DNA of 64,000 bases. Origin: Paenibacillus barengoltzii NBRC 101215 (lineage in GTDB: Bacteria > Bacillota > Bacilli > Paenibacillales > Paenibacillaceae). Below the pieces are notes generated by a model, which ran no database searches, had not been told where the DNA came from, and saw nothing but the letters and a program-made list of their open reading frames with translations. The translations under genes and the position numbers were made by a program. Location: assembly GCF_004000745.1 (NCBI RefSeq), contig NZ_BILV01000015.1:28196-92195 (forward strand). The letters run 5' to 3'. Of this stretch, positions 25,624-34,996 are shown piece after piece; the stretch's first letter is position 1, and every line of letters starts with the position of its first letter.

Positions 25624-26349
25624 ATGGCACAATCCTTAAAAGGAAAAGTTGCGATCATCACCGGAGCAGCACGGGGGATCGGTAAAGCAACCACCGTTGC
25701 CTTAGCGAAGGAAGGCGTTCATATTGGATTAATGGCAAGAACGGAGTCGACGTTGAAGCAAGTTGCTGCTGAACTGGAAGGGCTGGGGGTTAAGGTCGCT
25801 TACGCGGCAGCCGACATCGCCTCGAAGGAACAAGTGGATACGGCGGTTGAGAAGCTGAAGAACGAGCTGGGAGCTGCGGATATTCTAATCAATAACGCGG
25901 GAATCGCCACGTTTGGTACGGTGTTGGAGATGGATCCGGCTGAATGGAAAGGCATGATCGACACCAATGTATTGGGTACCTATTATGTAACACGAGCTGT
26001 ACTTCCCCAAATGGTCGAAAAAAATAGCGGAGACATCATCAACATCTCTTCGACGAACGGCCTGAACGGGGCAGCCACCGCAAGTGCCTACAGCGCTTCA
26101 AAATTCGCGGTGATCGGGTTTACCGAGTCGCTTGCGCAAGAAGTTCGCCGCAACAACATTCGGGTATCGGCACTAACGCCAAGTACCGTAGCAACGGATT
26201 TGGCCCTGGACTTGAATCTGATCAAGGACAACAATGAGTCCAAATATATTCAAGCGGAAGATTTGGCGGAATTCATCGTCAATCAATTGAAGCTCAGCCA
26301 ACGCGTTTATGTGAAAACAGCCAGCTTTATTGCGACAAATCCGTTTTAA
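25624..26349 (+). CDS. SDR family oxidoreductase (3-ketoacyl-ACP reductase-like)
   Basis: 241 aa. Glycine motif ITGAARGIGKA at 12-22, NNAGIA, ISSTNG, and YSASKFAV catalytic Tyr/Lys. Close in layout to FabG-like YvaG/YoxD-type reductases, yet not in a fatty-acid operon. Start ATG behind AGAGAGGAG. Divergent from the MerR-SDR operon and possibly in the same regulon through the intergenic palindrome, although that lies nearer the merR side. Confidence 0.88.
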   Translation: MAQSLKGKVAIITGAARGIGKATTVALAKEGVHIGLMARTESTLKQVAAELEGLGVKVAYAAADIASKEQVDTAVEKLKNELGAADILINNAGIATFGTVLEMDPAEWKGMIDTNVLGTYYVTRAVLPQMVEKNSGDIINISSTNGLNGAATASAYSASKFAVIGFTESLAQEVRRNNIRVSALTPSTVATDLALDLNLIKDNNESKYIQAEDLAEFIVNQLKLSQRVYVKTASFIATNPF

Positions 26350-26465
26350 GCGATAGAGTACGTTGTTATGTTTTTAATAACAGGAAGGAGTTGTCCCATA
26401 AGTGAATAATAATCACTTGTAGAAGACAGCTCGTCATGAGAAATCAAAGTACTTAACTAAAAGAT

Positions 26466-26510
26466 GAGGATGGCGCAGAAATAACCTGCGCCATCCTCAG
26501 TTTGTTTCGG
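26466..26510 (+). terminator. Terminator after SDR gene
   Basis: GAGGATGGCGCAG (26466-26478) pairs exactly with CTGCGCCATCCTC (26486-26498), then AGTTTGTTT. The rest of the 240-base gap to the convergent SLH gene holds nothing recognised. Confidence 0.85.
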
Positions 26511-26588
26511 TCTATAGCGGTCTCCCGTCATACGTATGTGCCTAATGTTTGTTCGACCCTCACTACGTATACGGACGAAGATGACGGG

Positions 26589-28967
26589 TCAGAGAAGCGA
26601 ATCTAACGATTTCTTGAGCTCTGGGTGAAGCTGCAGCGCGTTCAAGATTATCCGCAACGCTTCTGCGCGCGTGGCACGGCTCTTCGGTTCGAATCTTCCC
26701 GCCCCTTTGCCGCTGACGATACCTGCCTGTGCTTCCGCTATGATCTTCTCTGCTGCATAAGCACCGTCCAGATCATTGAAATGACCTTTGATCGTATCCT
26801 TCTCCAGTACGTCCAGATTGACAATAAACGATATCATGACCACCATCTCTTCACGCGTGATCGTCTGATTCGGCCTGAACGTACCGTCTGGATAGCCTCT
26901 TATTACACCCGCTGCCGCAAGCTTCTCAATATCCTCTTTAGCCCAGCTCCCCTCTATATCCTTCAATTCCATGCTTATATTGCTGCCGTCTCTATTATGA
27001 ATATGGAACACGCGATTTAGAATCCTTGCAAACTCAGCCCGTGTGATCGCATTGTTCGGCCTGAATACGCCATCCGGATAACCGGTAATCAACTTCAATC
27101 GGTCGAAGATCTCAATGGTCTTTACAGCCCAATGTTCCCTCGTGTCAGCAAACTCGCTTTCCGCATTTGCTTCCTTCGCTTCTGCCGCTTTGATTTTAAG
27201 CCTCTCTACGAGTTCATCTTCATCAATAATGTATTTATTATAAATCGTATCCTCTTCTGTTGCGGGCTCAGGATCTGCCGGAGTTTCGCTTGGAGGTGGA
27301 TTATCTGCCGGAGTTACGGAAGGTGCATTGCTGCCGCCGTTGTCACTTACCGGGTCTGACCCTGTTGCCGGAAATACAGCCGTCACCACCCCCGAATTCA
27401 CCGCATTCGTCACCGATGTCGCACCTGCTACCGTAAAGGAATCCGCCGGAACCCCCGTTAACGTGTATCCTATGTTAGGCGTAACCGTAATCGTTGCGAT
27501 GTAGACCGTATTCGCCCTAAATACGCTATTCGCCGGCGACCACTCGATCGTTGCCGCATATTCAGACGTCCCCGGCAATGTTGAAACCGGAATCTGCCCC
27601 CTCGCCGGCACCGTCACCCCAGTAATCTCTGCTATGCTGATCGTTGCCGCAGGCTTGATATCCGCTGATGTTACATTTAATATTCGCACTTTCGAAGCGG
27701 GTTGCAGCAGGGTCTTCTTCATTCGAACATATATCTGATCGCCTTCATCGACTTCTATATTGTCAACGAACGTATCTGATATATCCTGATATTCGCCTGC
27801 GTTAACGCTATACTCCATCAAATCGGAGACGCCCACCAACTTCGTCGTACCAGACGTTGAGCCCTGTTCCAATAAGGCCGCAGGTGCTTCTGCCGGTTGG
27901 ATGTCGATATATCTGACCGTCTTGGTTACACTACCCAATTCTGGTTGCGAGGCGAATTGAATCGTAATTCTATCCCCCACGTTAACCGGAATGTTATCGT
28001 ATACTGCACTCGTAATCGAATTGAATGATGAAGCCTCTACCGAAAATTCCATTCCATTCTCAACTTGCGTCAGCTTCGTTGTTCCTGCATCCGTGCCTGG
28101 TGTTAACTGAATATTTCTGATTTCCGGATATTGACCATCTTGTATACGCCAGATGACATGATTCCAATCAGCAAACGTAGATGCCAATTTCATATCTTCG
28201 TTTGACTTGCCTATACCTTTGCCTGAATCCGATTGTCGAGTCGTATTGATGTCATAGAAGCTGTTTTGAACCGTACCATAGTTATATCCCGTCAAACCGC
28301 CTGTAAACGTATAACCACTTACTGCACCCGTTGCAAAACTATTTTGAATGACACCATGGTTATATGCCGCCAAGCCGCCTACATAACCCCCACCACTTGT
28401 ATTTACCGCTGCATAGCTGTTTCGAATGGTACCTTTATTATATCCTACCAAGCCGCCGTCAAAATCAGCACCACTCACTGTCCCCCTTGCATAACTGTTT
28501 TCAATGATGCCGCCGTCAATCCAACCTGCCAAACCGCCTACATTACCTACACTGTCACGATGAACACTGATGTCCTCTAGCCAAATGTTCTTCAATGTTG
28601 CCCCTGTGGTTCTTTCAAATAAACCTACATTGTATTGAGTTGAATAGATATACAATTTCGAAATCACATAACCATTGCCGTCAAAAACCCCCTGAAAATT
28701 AGGGATTGGCACCCAGTTACCCATACTTGAAAGATCAATATCAGCTGTTAGGACGAAATATTTGCCTGCTGTCGAATGGTTTCTGACCTCATTAAGCTGT
28801 TCAGCAGTTGCGATCTGGTAAGGATCATTGGCCGTTCCTGCCCCTCCGGCAAAGCTCTCTGCCGCATACGCTTTGCCCTCATATTTCGTGAACAATCCTG
28901 GTAAGCTTCCCATCACCATCAGAATGATAAGGAATGCCGGGATTGCCCTTATCATTGTTTTCTTCAT
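26589..28967 (-). CDS. SLH-domain surface protein with GLUG repeats
   Basis: 792 aa, secreted and anchored to the cell wall. The true start is ATG 28967 (GGGGGG site just upstream), followed by a signal peptide ending near GKAYA-AES. Region about 75-250 has four or five GLUG-type repeats (NVGGLAGWIDGGIIENSYA and similar), then two related beta domains of about 80 residues with TTKL start, a third beta domain, a Pro/Thr/Asn linker, and three C-terminal SLH domains (first ADTREHWAVKTIEIF, second IRGYPDGTFRPNQTITREE, third near the end) that bind pyruvylated wall polymer. GLUG repeats occur in adhesins and IgA-protease-like proteins; the ligand is unknown. Transcription starts from a consensus-spaced promoter with a palindromic operator. 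Confidence 0.88.
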   Translation of the reverse strand: MKKTMIRAIPAFLIILMVMGSLPGLFTKYEGKAYAAESFAGGAGTANDPYQIATAEQLNEVRNHSTAGKYFVLTADIDLSSMGNWVPIPNFQGVFDGNGYVISKLYIYSTQYNVGLFERTTGATLKNIWLEDISVHRDSVGNVGGLAGWIDGGIIENSYARGTVSGADFDGGLVGYNKGTIRNSYAAVNTSGGGYVGGLAAYNHGVIQNSFATGAVSGYTFTGGLTGYNYGTVQNSFYDINTTRQSDSGKGIGKSNEDMKLASTFADWNHVIWRIQDGQYPEIRNIQLTPGTDAGTTKLTQVENGMEFSVEASSFNSITSAVYDNIPVNVGDRITIQFASQPELGSVTKTVRYIDIQPAEAPAALLEQGSTSGTTKLVGVSDLMEYSVNAGEYQDISDTFVDNIEVDEGDQIYVRMKKTLLQPASKVRILNVTSADIKPAATISIAEITGVTVPARGQIPVSTLPGTSEYAATIEWSPANSVFRANTVYIATITVTPNIGYTLTGVPADSFTVAGATSVTNAVNSGVVTAVFPATGSDPVSDNGGSNAPSVTPADNPPPSETPADPEPATEEDTIYNKYIIDEDELVERLKIKAAEAKEANAESEFADTREHWAVKTIEIFDRLKLITGYPDGVFRPNNAITRAEFARILNRVFHIHNRDGSNISMELKDIEGSWAKEDIEKLAAAGVIRGYPDGTFRPNQTITREEMVVMISFIVNLDVLEKDTIKGHFNDLDGAYAAEKIIAEAQAGIVSGKGAGRFEPKSRATRAEALRIILNALQLHPELKKSLDSLL

Positions 28968-29013
28968 ACCGGTCCCCCCAATCTCCGGAATAAGTTTCCA
29001 AGCTCTATTTAAT

Positions 29014-29028
29014 ACTGTACGGTACAGT
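29014..29028. promoter_or_regulatory. Palindromic operator in SLH gene leader
   Basis: ACTGTACGGTACAGT: seven-base arms around one central base. It lies just downstream of the SLH promoter, and the -10 region repeats the half-site ACTGTA 24 bases away. Position suits a repressor; the protein is not identifiable. Confidence 0.6.
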
Positions 29029-29037
29029 TTTATTATT

Positions 29038-29066
29038 ACTGTATATAGGGCTACAATGTCTGTCAA
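29038..29066 (-). promoter_or_regulatory. SigA-type promoter of SLH/GLUG gene
   Basis: Minus strand TTGACA (29066-29061), 17-base spacer, TACAGT (29043-29038). The start codon is 71 bases beyond the -10 box. Confidence 0.65.
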
Positions 29067-29082
29067 GTTAAGAACGACAAGA

Positions 29083-29137
29083 AGAGGCTTCCCCAAAGTC
29101 ATCCTAGACGATAACTTTCGGGACAGCCTCTTTTTTT
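29083..29137 (+). terminator. Hairpin with U-run directly upstream of SBBP gene
   Basis: AGAGGCT (29083-29089) pairs with AGCCTCT (29125-29131), with further CCC/GGG and AAAGT/ACTTT pairs inside, then seven T. The ribosome site AGGAGA follows at once (29141). No gene precedes it on this strand, so it is either an attenuator of the SBBP gene or the scar of a mobile-element end. Confidence 0.6.
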
Positions 29138-29148
29138 GTTAGGAGACA

Positions 29149-31836
29149 TTGCTCTTAAACTATCCCTATTGTATAGAGGAAAAATATGCTAATTACTCAA
29201 GGGAATTGTCCAGTCGTGATTATGAACTAGCTCATACATTGGAGCGTATAGACTTATATCCCAAGAAAAGAGGTGTTAAGCCTTTGACGGCTGTTCAGGA
29301 CATACAGCAAAAGGCGACGTACGATTTCGGCAAGTTGCCGTTGACCTTCTGGGAATATACGGAACAAGGATCTTCGGCGACAGGGTTTCAGACGAAGAAG
29401 CCCGGCTTATCGATTTACTTTGCTCCAATGGAAGTATTATTTGTAAGCAAAGGAGGCGGAAAATACGAGGAGCTTGTTCTACAGTTTCTCGAGTCCAATG
29501 CGAACGTAACCATGGAAGGCCGTGACCCTGCGGAGGGAAAGATTCATTATTTAGTTGGGAACGATCCCGGGCAGTGGAGGAGAAACCTGCCAACCTACCA
29601 TGAAATCATCTATCGTGACTTATGGGCAGGTATAGATCTGATCTTCAAAGGCGACGGCAATAAGCTGAAATATGATCTTGTGGTCCATCCATCAGCGGAT
29701 ATCGCTTCGATTCGCTTGGCGTACCGTGGTGCAGAGAGCCTATCCCTAGATAGGGATGGGAATCTTCAGATCCATATGAGACAAGGCGTAAAGCAGGAAG
29801 CTAAACCGGTAAGTTATCAGGATATTGATGGTGAACGAGTGCCTGTAGAAAGCCGGTTTGTTCTTCATAGCAATGCTCAAGGCTGCCATAGCTTTGGCTT
29901 CCAAGTGGACTCTGATTATCATCCCGAATATCCCATCATTATTGATCCGGTCTTAATTTACTCTACTTATCTTGGCGGGGATAATATTGACTCAGGACTT
30001 CATATTGTTGTTGATGACTCAGGCCAAGCGTATGTTGCTGGAAGCACCTCTTCTGACAACTTTCCGACCACTCCAGGTGCCTTTAGTCAGACCTTTGCCG
30101 GGGATACAGATGCGTTTATTACCAAGCTGAATGAGACAGGTACCGCACTTGTTTTCTCCACTTATCTGGGTGGCAGCGCCTTTGATAGAGCGACGAGCCT
30201 TGCCATTGATGCGGCTGGTAATGTGTTTATTACAGGAGAGACGCGATCACCAGATTTCCCCGTTACGCCAGGGGCATTCCAAACGACATTTTTGGGGGTC
30301 AACTCCGTCTTTGTCACCAAATTGGATGCAACCGGGTCATCCTTGATTTATTCTACCTATCTGGAGGGGAGCGGTGATGAGACCGGTAATGATATTGCGA
30401 TTGATGCCTCAGGTAATGCTTATGTCACAGGGGTAACCACGTCGAGTGACTTTCCGGTCACACCCGGGGCATTTCAGACCTCTGCACCAGGAATCATTAA
30501 CGGCTTTGTCACTAAATTAAACGCTGCTGGGAGTGCGCTTGTTTTTTCAACCTACCTGGGCGGATCCTCCTTTAATTTTGGCACGGGAATTGTCATTACA
30601 GCGCTAGGGAATCCGATTGTAAGCGGAAGTACTTTCTCGGATGACTTTCCAGTCACGGCAAACGCAGCTCAACCCGCGTTTGGAGGAATTGAAGATGCCT
30701 TTGTTACAAGGTTCGATCCGACGGGATCCACACTGGAATTTTCCACTTACATCGGCGGCAGCGATTTTGAAACAGGGGATGCCATCGCGATTGACCAACA
30801 AGAAAACGTGTATATCACCGGCTCTACAAGCTCCATGAATTTTCCGACAACGCCAGGTGCTTTTCAGACGGTACTTGGGGGTTCAATGGATGCCTTTGTG
30901 ACCAAGCTCAATGCTTCGGGTACGGCGTTTCTTTACTCGAGCTATTTGGGCGGTACAGACTCCGATATAGGCTTAGACATTGTCGTTGACACAGCAGGTA
31001 ATGCCTACGTAGTAGGTTCAACAGAGTCCGCTGATTTTCCAATAACTCCAGGGGCCTTTCAAAGTATATTCGGCGGCACGGAGGATGCCTTTGTGACAGT
31101 ATTCAATACGGCTGGCAATGCGCTCGTCTATTCTACCTATTTAGGGGGAAGCTTAAGAGATGCGGGGAATGGAGTTGCCGTAGATAGCTCGTTTAATATT
31201 TACGTAACCGGCGCTACTTCGTCTGTTAATTTCCCGACGAGTCCTGGAGCTTTTCAAACCTCCCTTATGGGGGATCAAGACGCATTTGTCACCAAACTGG
31301 GTACTTTCTCACCGGTTCCCGGTCCACCCGGTCCTCAAGGGCCCCAGGGCGAACCGGGTCCGCAAGGTCTGCCAGGGGCTCAAGGTCCCCAAGGGCCACA
31401 AGGAGAACAAGGCCCGCAAGGTCTGCCAGGGGAGCAAGGCCCCCAAGGCCCTCAGGGGGTGCCCGGGTCGCAAGGTCAACAAGGGGAACCCGGTATGCGA
31501 GGCCCTCAGGGAATGCAGGGTGTACCTGGTCCACAGGGGCCCCAAGGAGTTCCTGGCCCACAAGGTGAGCGGGGCCCCCGAGGCTTTATTATCATTCGGA
31601 AGAAACGGAAACGCTGCAAACGGAAGGGAAAACCGCATGTTAGACAATCCAAAAGAAAGATAAACCCAAGAAAGAAAACATTGAAAATTATTAAGATGAC
31701 AAGGAAAAATGCGCGAAAACAGAAAGGAAAAACCTATAAATTCAAGTTTCGTGCAATAAATCATGTGCGATTTCTCTTGAGTTACAATCACTATCAGTTA
31801 AATAACAAGGGTATGCAGAGCAAGAAATATGTTTAG
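29149..31836 (+). CDS. SBBP beta-propeller and collagen-like protein with polybasic tail
   Basis: 895 aa. Start TTG 29149 with AGGAGA spaced three bases ahead; there is no signal peptide or membrane segment. Residues about 60-250 match the domain that usually precedes SBBP repeats ([15 protein letters not shown]). Seven SBBP repeats of about 65 aa (269-720) share [11 protein letters not shown], AGNAYVTG and [10 protein letters not shown]. Then 29 uninterrupted Gly-X-Y triplets (about 722-811, mostly GPQ), and an 84-residue tail with 32 Lys/Arg and no Asp or Glu. SBBP proteins form propellers; collagen-like stretches form trimeric stalks, often on spores or cell surfaces. Without a signal peptide a spore-surface role is conceivable, but this is inference. 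Confidence 0.82.
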   Translation: MLLNYPYCIEEKYANYSRELSSRDYELAHTLERIDLYPKKRGVKPLTAVQDIQQKATYDFGKLPLTFWEYTEQGSSATGFQTKKPGLSIYFAPMEVLFVSKGGGKYEELVLQFLESNANVTMEGRDPAEGKIHYLVGNDPGQWRRNLPTYHEIIYRDLWAGIDLIFKGDGNKLKYDLVVHPSADIASIRLAYRGAESLSLDRDGNLQIHMRQGVKQEAKPVSYQDIDGERVPVESRFVLHSNAQGCHSFGFQVDSDYHPEYPIIIDPVLIYSTYLGGDNIDSGLHIVVDDSGQAYVAGSTSSDNFPTTPGAFSQTFAGDTDAFITKLNETGTALVFSTYLGGSAFDRATSLAIDAAGNVFITGETRSPDFPVTPGAFQTTFLGVNSVFVTKLDATGSSLIYSTYLEGSGDETGNDIAIDASGNAYVTGVTTSSDFPVTPGAFQTSAPGIINGFVTKLNAAGSALVFSTYLGGSSFNFGTGIVITALGNPIVSGSTFSDDFPVTANAAQPAFGGIEDAFVTRFDPTGSTLEFSTYIGGSDFETGDAIAIDQQENVYITGSTSSMNFPTTPGAFQTVLGGSMDAFVTKLNASGTAFLYSSYLGGTDSDIGLDIVVDTAGNAYVVGSTESADFPITPGAFQSIFGGTEDAFVTVFNTAGNALVYSTYLGGSLRDAGNGVAVDSSFNIYVTGATSSVNFPTSPGAFQTSLMGDQDAFVTKLGTFSPVPGPPGPQGPQGEPGPQGLPGAQGPQGPQGEQGPQGLPGEQGPQGPQGVPGSQGQQGEPGMRGPQGMQGVPGPQGPQGVPGPQGERGPRGFIIIRKKRKRCKRKGKPHVRQSKRKINPRKKTLKIIKMTRKNARKQKGKTYKFKFRAINHVRFLLSYNHYQLNNKGMQSKKYV

Positions 31837-31864
31837 AAATAACGTTCTGATTTTTCTTCTTAAC

Positions 31865-31893
31865 GAGCATCCGTTAGCGATGCTTGTTTTTTT
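31865..31893 (+). terminator. Terminator of SBBP/collagen gene
   Basis: AGCATC (31866-31871) and GATGCT (31879-31884), then TGTTTTTTT. Confidence 0.75.
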
Positions 31894-31900
31894 ATGTAAT

Positions 31901-31935
31901 AAAACCAGCCCATTCCATCTGAATGAGCTGGTTTT
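31901..31935. terminator. Bidirectional terminator before heme operon end
   Basis: AAAACCAGC and GCTGGTTTT arms (31901-31909 and 31927-31935) with an inner CATTC/GAATG pairing. A and T flanks serve both strands; it ends the minus-strand heme operon. Confidence 0.8.
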
Positions 31936-31946
31936 GCGTCTTAAGG

Positions 31947-32276
31947 CTATTTCGCGATTTCTTTCAGTGAGGCGACCTCGTAGGTGATCAGCTGGCTTTC
32001 GAGAATCGGGGATTCTTTGACCTCCCCATGGGTGCCTGGTTCCGGACGCTTATGGGCTTCTTTAAAGCTATCACTGTTTCTCCACGCTGTGAAATCGTCC
32101 ATGGATTCCCAATGCATGTTCACATTTAGCTCATCATGATCTGCGTGTTGCGCCAGAAGCACTTCAACTTTCACAAGCCCCTTCGTTTGATCCAGCGAAC
32201 CGGAGGCCGTAAAGCCAGGAGCCATAACCGCTCCCATTCCCGTTCTTACCTTAATTCGGTTGGTGACGACGATCAT
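31947..32276 (-). CDS. IsdG/HmoA-type heme-degrading monooxygenase (ABM fold)
   Basis: 109 aa, small alpha/beta-barrel dimer of the antibiotic-biosynthesis-monooxygenase fold. The IsdG-type triad is present with the family spacing: Asn6 (VVTNRIKV), Trp65 and His75 in FTAWRNSDSFKEAH; the segment NVNMHWESMDDF leads into it. IsdG proteins open the heme ring and free iron. GTG 32282 is too close to AAGGAGG, so ATG 32276 is preferred. It is last in a cluster with an HrtBA-like heme exporter, a strong contextual match: export plus degradation of toxic heme. Confidence 0.85.
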   Translation of the reverse strand: MIVVTNRIKVRTGMGAVMAPGFTASGSLDQTKGLVKVEVLLAQHADHDELNVNMHWESMDDFTAWRNSDSFKEAHKRPEPGTHGEVKESPILESQLITYEVASLKEIAK

Positions 32277-32299
32277 TTTCACCCCTCCTTATGCCCAAT

Positions 32300-33001
32300 T
32301 TAGTGTGCCAGATGCACCTGTGTAGCTTGCTTCAGTTTGCCATCCTCCATGCGATACACCTTATCGCAATATTCGAGCATGCGCTCATCGTGAGTGACCA
32401 TTACAGCTGCAATCCCGCGTGTTTTCACTTGATTCGCGATCAGGTTGACCACTTCATGCGCACGCCGAGTATCCAGACTGGCAGTAGGCTCATCGGCCAA
32501 TATCACGTTAGGTTGATTCATCAGAGCACGTGCAATCGCGGTACGTTGCTTCTCGCCGCCAGATAGTTCCTCTGGGAAGCTCTTCAGCTTCGCACCCAGC
32601 CCTAATTCCTCCAGCAGCTTCGTCGCGAGGGCTTTATCCTCTGCGCGGATCTTCCCTGACATCTTCTTCACAACCAGCAGCTGGTCAAGTACGGTGAGAT
32701 AAGGCACCAGGTTCGAAGACTGCATAATAAACCCGATTTCCTTTAATCGGATACTGGATAACTCTTTATCCGAGAGCTTAGAAATAGGTTGTCCATTTAA
32801 GTGAACTTCACCTTCAGAAGGTTGAAGCAACGCTCCAGCAATGGATAAGAAGGTACTTTTACCCGATCCCGAAGGGCCGACGACAGCGACGAATTCCCCC
32901 GGCTTCACGGTGATGGATACCTTGTCCAGCGCGCAGACCCGAGTGCTGCCCTCGCCATAATATTTCGATACATTCGTAAGTTGCAAACCTGTTGTTGTCA
33001 T
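32300..33001 (-). CDS. hrtA: ABC exporter ATPase, HrtA-like
   Basis: 233 aa ATPase of the MacB/LolD-type family. Walker A GPSGSGKST at 42-50, LSGGEKQRTAIARAL signature, Walker B VILADEPTASLD, and VTHDERM H-loop. It pairs with the FtsX-type permease encoded upstream; stop and start overlap (TAATG). In Lactococcus and Staphylococcus, HrtA energises heme efflux. Assignment to heme rests on the permease N-terminus, the neighbouring IsdG-type enzyme and the GACAC/GTGTC operators. Confidence 0.85.
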   Translation of the reverse strand: MTTTGLQLTNVSKYYGEGSTRVCALDKVSITVKPGEFVAVVGPSGSGKSTFLSIAGALLQPSEGEVHLNGQPISKLSDKELSSIRLKEIGFIMQSSNLVPYLTVLDQLLVVKKMSGKIRAEDKALATKLLEELGLGAKLKSFPEELSGGEKQRTAIARALMNQPNVILADEPTASLDTRRAHEVVNLIANQVKTRGIAAVMVTHDERMLEYCDKVYRMEDGKLKQATQVHLAH

Positions 33002-34122
33002 TACTCTACCCTCCCGAGTGCTTGAAGCGGATCGATTTTGGTGATTTTACGAACCGAAACTAAGGAACTTAGCACGGCAATGACCAGAAGGACAATCGAG
33101 TAGACGACGACAAGATTAGTGTCAAGATTAAACGGCATGCCCTTTGGCATGATCGCCGCTGTCCCGTAGGCTAGAAGGATGCCGATAACAATACTAACCA
33201 GGGAAAGGATAAAGACTTGAGACACGATCGCTTTGCTTAAAAATCCATTTTTGGCACCGATCGCCTTCATAATGCCAAATTGATTGGTCTTCTGCATCGT
33301 CATGACGAAGAAGAACACGCCCAACACAAATGCTGAGATTACGAATAAGAAGGCCAGCATCATTAAGATGGTGCCACTCTCTTCCTTGTAGCCCGGCATG
33401 CCTTGTACCGCTTTGGCACGTGTCACAGTGTCGATATTTGCAAGTTTGCTGTTGATTGTATCCGGATCAATATCCGGTCCTTGCAGCATAATCGCGTTAA
33501 CCGGCCCCTCAATGCCTTTGTCGGAGCCTGGGGCAGCAAAGGCAATTTCCCGCCATTTCGGCATGGGGATAAACACGGCTGGAAGGTGGTTATAGGTTTG
33601 ATTCTCAACAAAACCGATAATCGTTAATGACACGGTGGATCCGTCCAATTTAAACGTATCGCCAAGCTGGAACCCCTCGTCTTTCATGTTGTCATTTACG
33701 ATCACACCCGTTAGGTTATCCTCGGACAGCTTATCGCCTTCAATCACTTCCGGTTCAAGGAAGCTGCCAGGCAGAATTCCCAAGATTGCGATATCCACTT
33801 TATCATCACTCTTGGAGCTGTCCCCTTTCAGAGCGGTGGCCATCGTGCTCCCCATAGGAGCTGCTGCATTTACATTTGGCAGCTTCTCAGCTTCTTCCAC
33901 CAATTGATCGGATAACAGGGACTTGCTCATGGAAGACTGGGACCCTTGCTCGAAAATAACATAATCGGCCTGCATATTCTTGAAAGCTGACGCCGCCAGC
34001 GAAGATAGGCCATTGCCCAAACCGGACAGGATGAATACGAGCCAAGCCATCATCACAAAAATAATGACAATCATGGCAAATTTCATTTTGCTGTGCATGA
34101 TCTCTCTCATGGCTAGAAACAT
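33001..34122 (-). CDS. hrtB: ABC exporter permease, HrtB-like (FtsX family)
   Basis: 373 aa, four helices: one near the N-terminus (FAMIVIIFVMMAWLVFILSG), then an extracytoplasmic domain of about 200 residues, then three in the C-terminal FtsX domain. The N-terminal pattern LAMREIMHSKMKFAMI followed by LSGLGNGLSS matches HrtB/DevC-type heme permeases as I know them. GAGGAGTTG upstream of ATG 34122 sets the start; the longer frame from 34200 would run through the operator. Transcribed from a promoter overlapped by two TetR-type operators. Confidence 0.83.
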   Translation of the reverse strand: MFLAMREIMHSKMKFAMIVIIFVMMAWLVFILSGLGNGLSSLAASAFKNMQADYVIFEQGSQSSMSKSLLSDQLVEEAEKLPNVNAAAPMGSTMATALKGDSSKSDDKVDIAILGILPGSFLEPEVIEGDKLSEDNLTGVIVNDNMKDEGFQLGDTFKLDGSTVSLTIIGFVENQTYNHLPAVFIPMPKWREIAFAAPGSDKGIEGPVNAIMLQGPDIDPDTINSKLANIDTVTRAKAVQGMPGYKEESGTILMMLAFLFVISAFVLGVFFFVMTMQKTNQFGIMKAIGAKNGFLSKAIVSQVFILSLVSIVIGILLAYGTAAIMPKGMPFNLDTNLVVVYSIVLLVIAVLSSLVSVRKITKIDPLQALGRVE

Positions 34123-34146
34123 GATGTTCAACTCCTCATTGATTTT

Positions 34147-34223
34147 TGACACGTGTGTCGAATTTGGTACGAGCTTAACAACTTCTCTTTGATTAAACAC
34201 TATTTTGACACGTGTGTCAAAAT
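34147..34223 (-). promoter_or_regulatory. hrt promoter with two GACAC-N2-GTGTC operators
   Basis: Minus strand -35 TTGACA (34220-34215), 17-base spacer, -10 TTTAAT (34197-34192). Operator 2 has perfect ten-base arms ATTTTGACAC and GTGTCAAAAT (34202-34223) and covers the -35 box. Operator 1, TGACACGTGTGTCG (34147-34160), is downstream of the -10 box. The half-site TGACAC/GTGTCA is like the HrtR operator of Lactococcus as I remember it. Confidence 0.8.
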
Positions 34224-34245
34224 AAACTTATGGAAAAAACCCCTC

Positions 34246-34812
34246 TTACTTCTTGGCTCCTCCCATCCATACGTCAAATAACATCTGGCTCCATTGGGGA
34301 ACTGGAACGTTCATCATATTTGGCGTATTAATCAGGTTGAAAAAAACGCCGATATGGACAGGAAGCGGGATATCGTCTCTTAATTTGCCTTCTTGCTGGG
34401 CGCTCTGGAACAGACGGGTCAGCTGAACTTTGAGCAATTCGTGGGCCTGCTCCACATATTCGATATCCTGACGCGCTACATCGGAATTCGATGTCTTGAT
34501 TTTATAGGCATCGTTTAAGAGCTGATGCAGCTGGTATTCTTCGAGATAGATGCCCAGCAACTCCTGAAGAGCCTGCATTGGGTCAGTCTCGTCCAGGGCG
34601 GAGGCTTTATCAACGATGGATGCAATCACGCGTTTCATGCATGCAGCAACGATTTCATCTTTATTCGCAAAGTACTGATAGATTGTGCTTCGAGCGCCTG
34701 GCAAGTGCTCTGAGAGCATTTTAAGATTAAACCCATCATAACCATGTTCTAACACCAAACGTTTCGTAATGTTTAATAATTCGGAATGGGAGTAAGATTG
34801 TTTTCTGCCCAA
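34246..34812 (-). CDS. TetR family regulator, probable heme-responsive repressor
   Basis: 188 aa. TetR helix-turn-helix: SHSELLNITKRLVLEHGYDGFNLKMLSEHLPGARSTIYQYFANKDEIV (residues 6-54). The C-terminal domain (about 60-188) would bind ligand. It sits immediately upstream of hrtB-hrtA-isdG, as HrtR does in Lactococcus (hrtRBA), and two operators lie between it and hrtB. Heme sensing is inferred from that synteny; I cannot see a defined heme ligand His here. Whether it represses its own gene is unclear: no copy of the operator is seen upstream of 34812. Confidence 0.8.
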   Translation of the reverse strand: MGRKQSYSHSELLNITKRLVLEHGYDGFNLKMLSEHLPGARSTIYQYFANKDEIVAACMKRVIASIVDKASALDETDPMQALQELLGIYLEEYQLHQLLNDAYKIKTSNSDVARQDIEYVEQAHELLKVQLTRLFQSAQQEGKLRDDIPLPVHIGVFFNLINTPNMMNVPVPQWSQMLFDVWMGGAKK

Positions 34813-34996
34813 GGGAAGGACTCCTTTCTTCTGCCGCCAGGCTTCAATTCTCTATCTTAGTTTAGCACAAGGTCCGCTTTTGCAGTGAACATTCAGCCAG
34901 CGTTAAGTTTTCCCTGGGGTACATAAAGACAGCACTGGGATATGCGCTGGCTTTAGCCGGCTCATATCCCAATTCATGCGTAGATGCTTACTGAAC

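Noticed and set aside
26390..26440. Short frame and imperfect repeat after the SDR gene
   Set aside because: Only five codons after a chance GTG; no motif.
31289..31791. Open frames on the minus strand and in another plus frame across the collagen region
   Set aside because: Shadows of the repetitive Gly-X-Y coding sequence.
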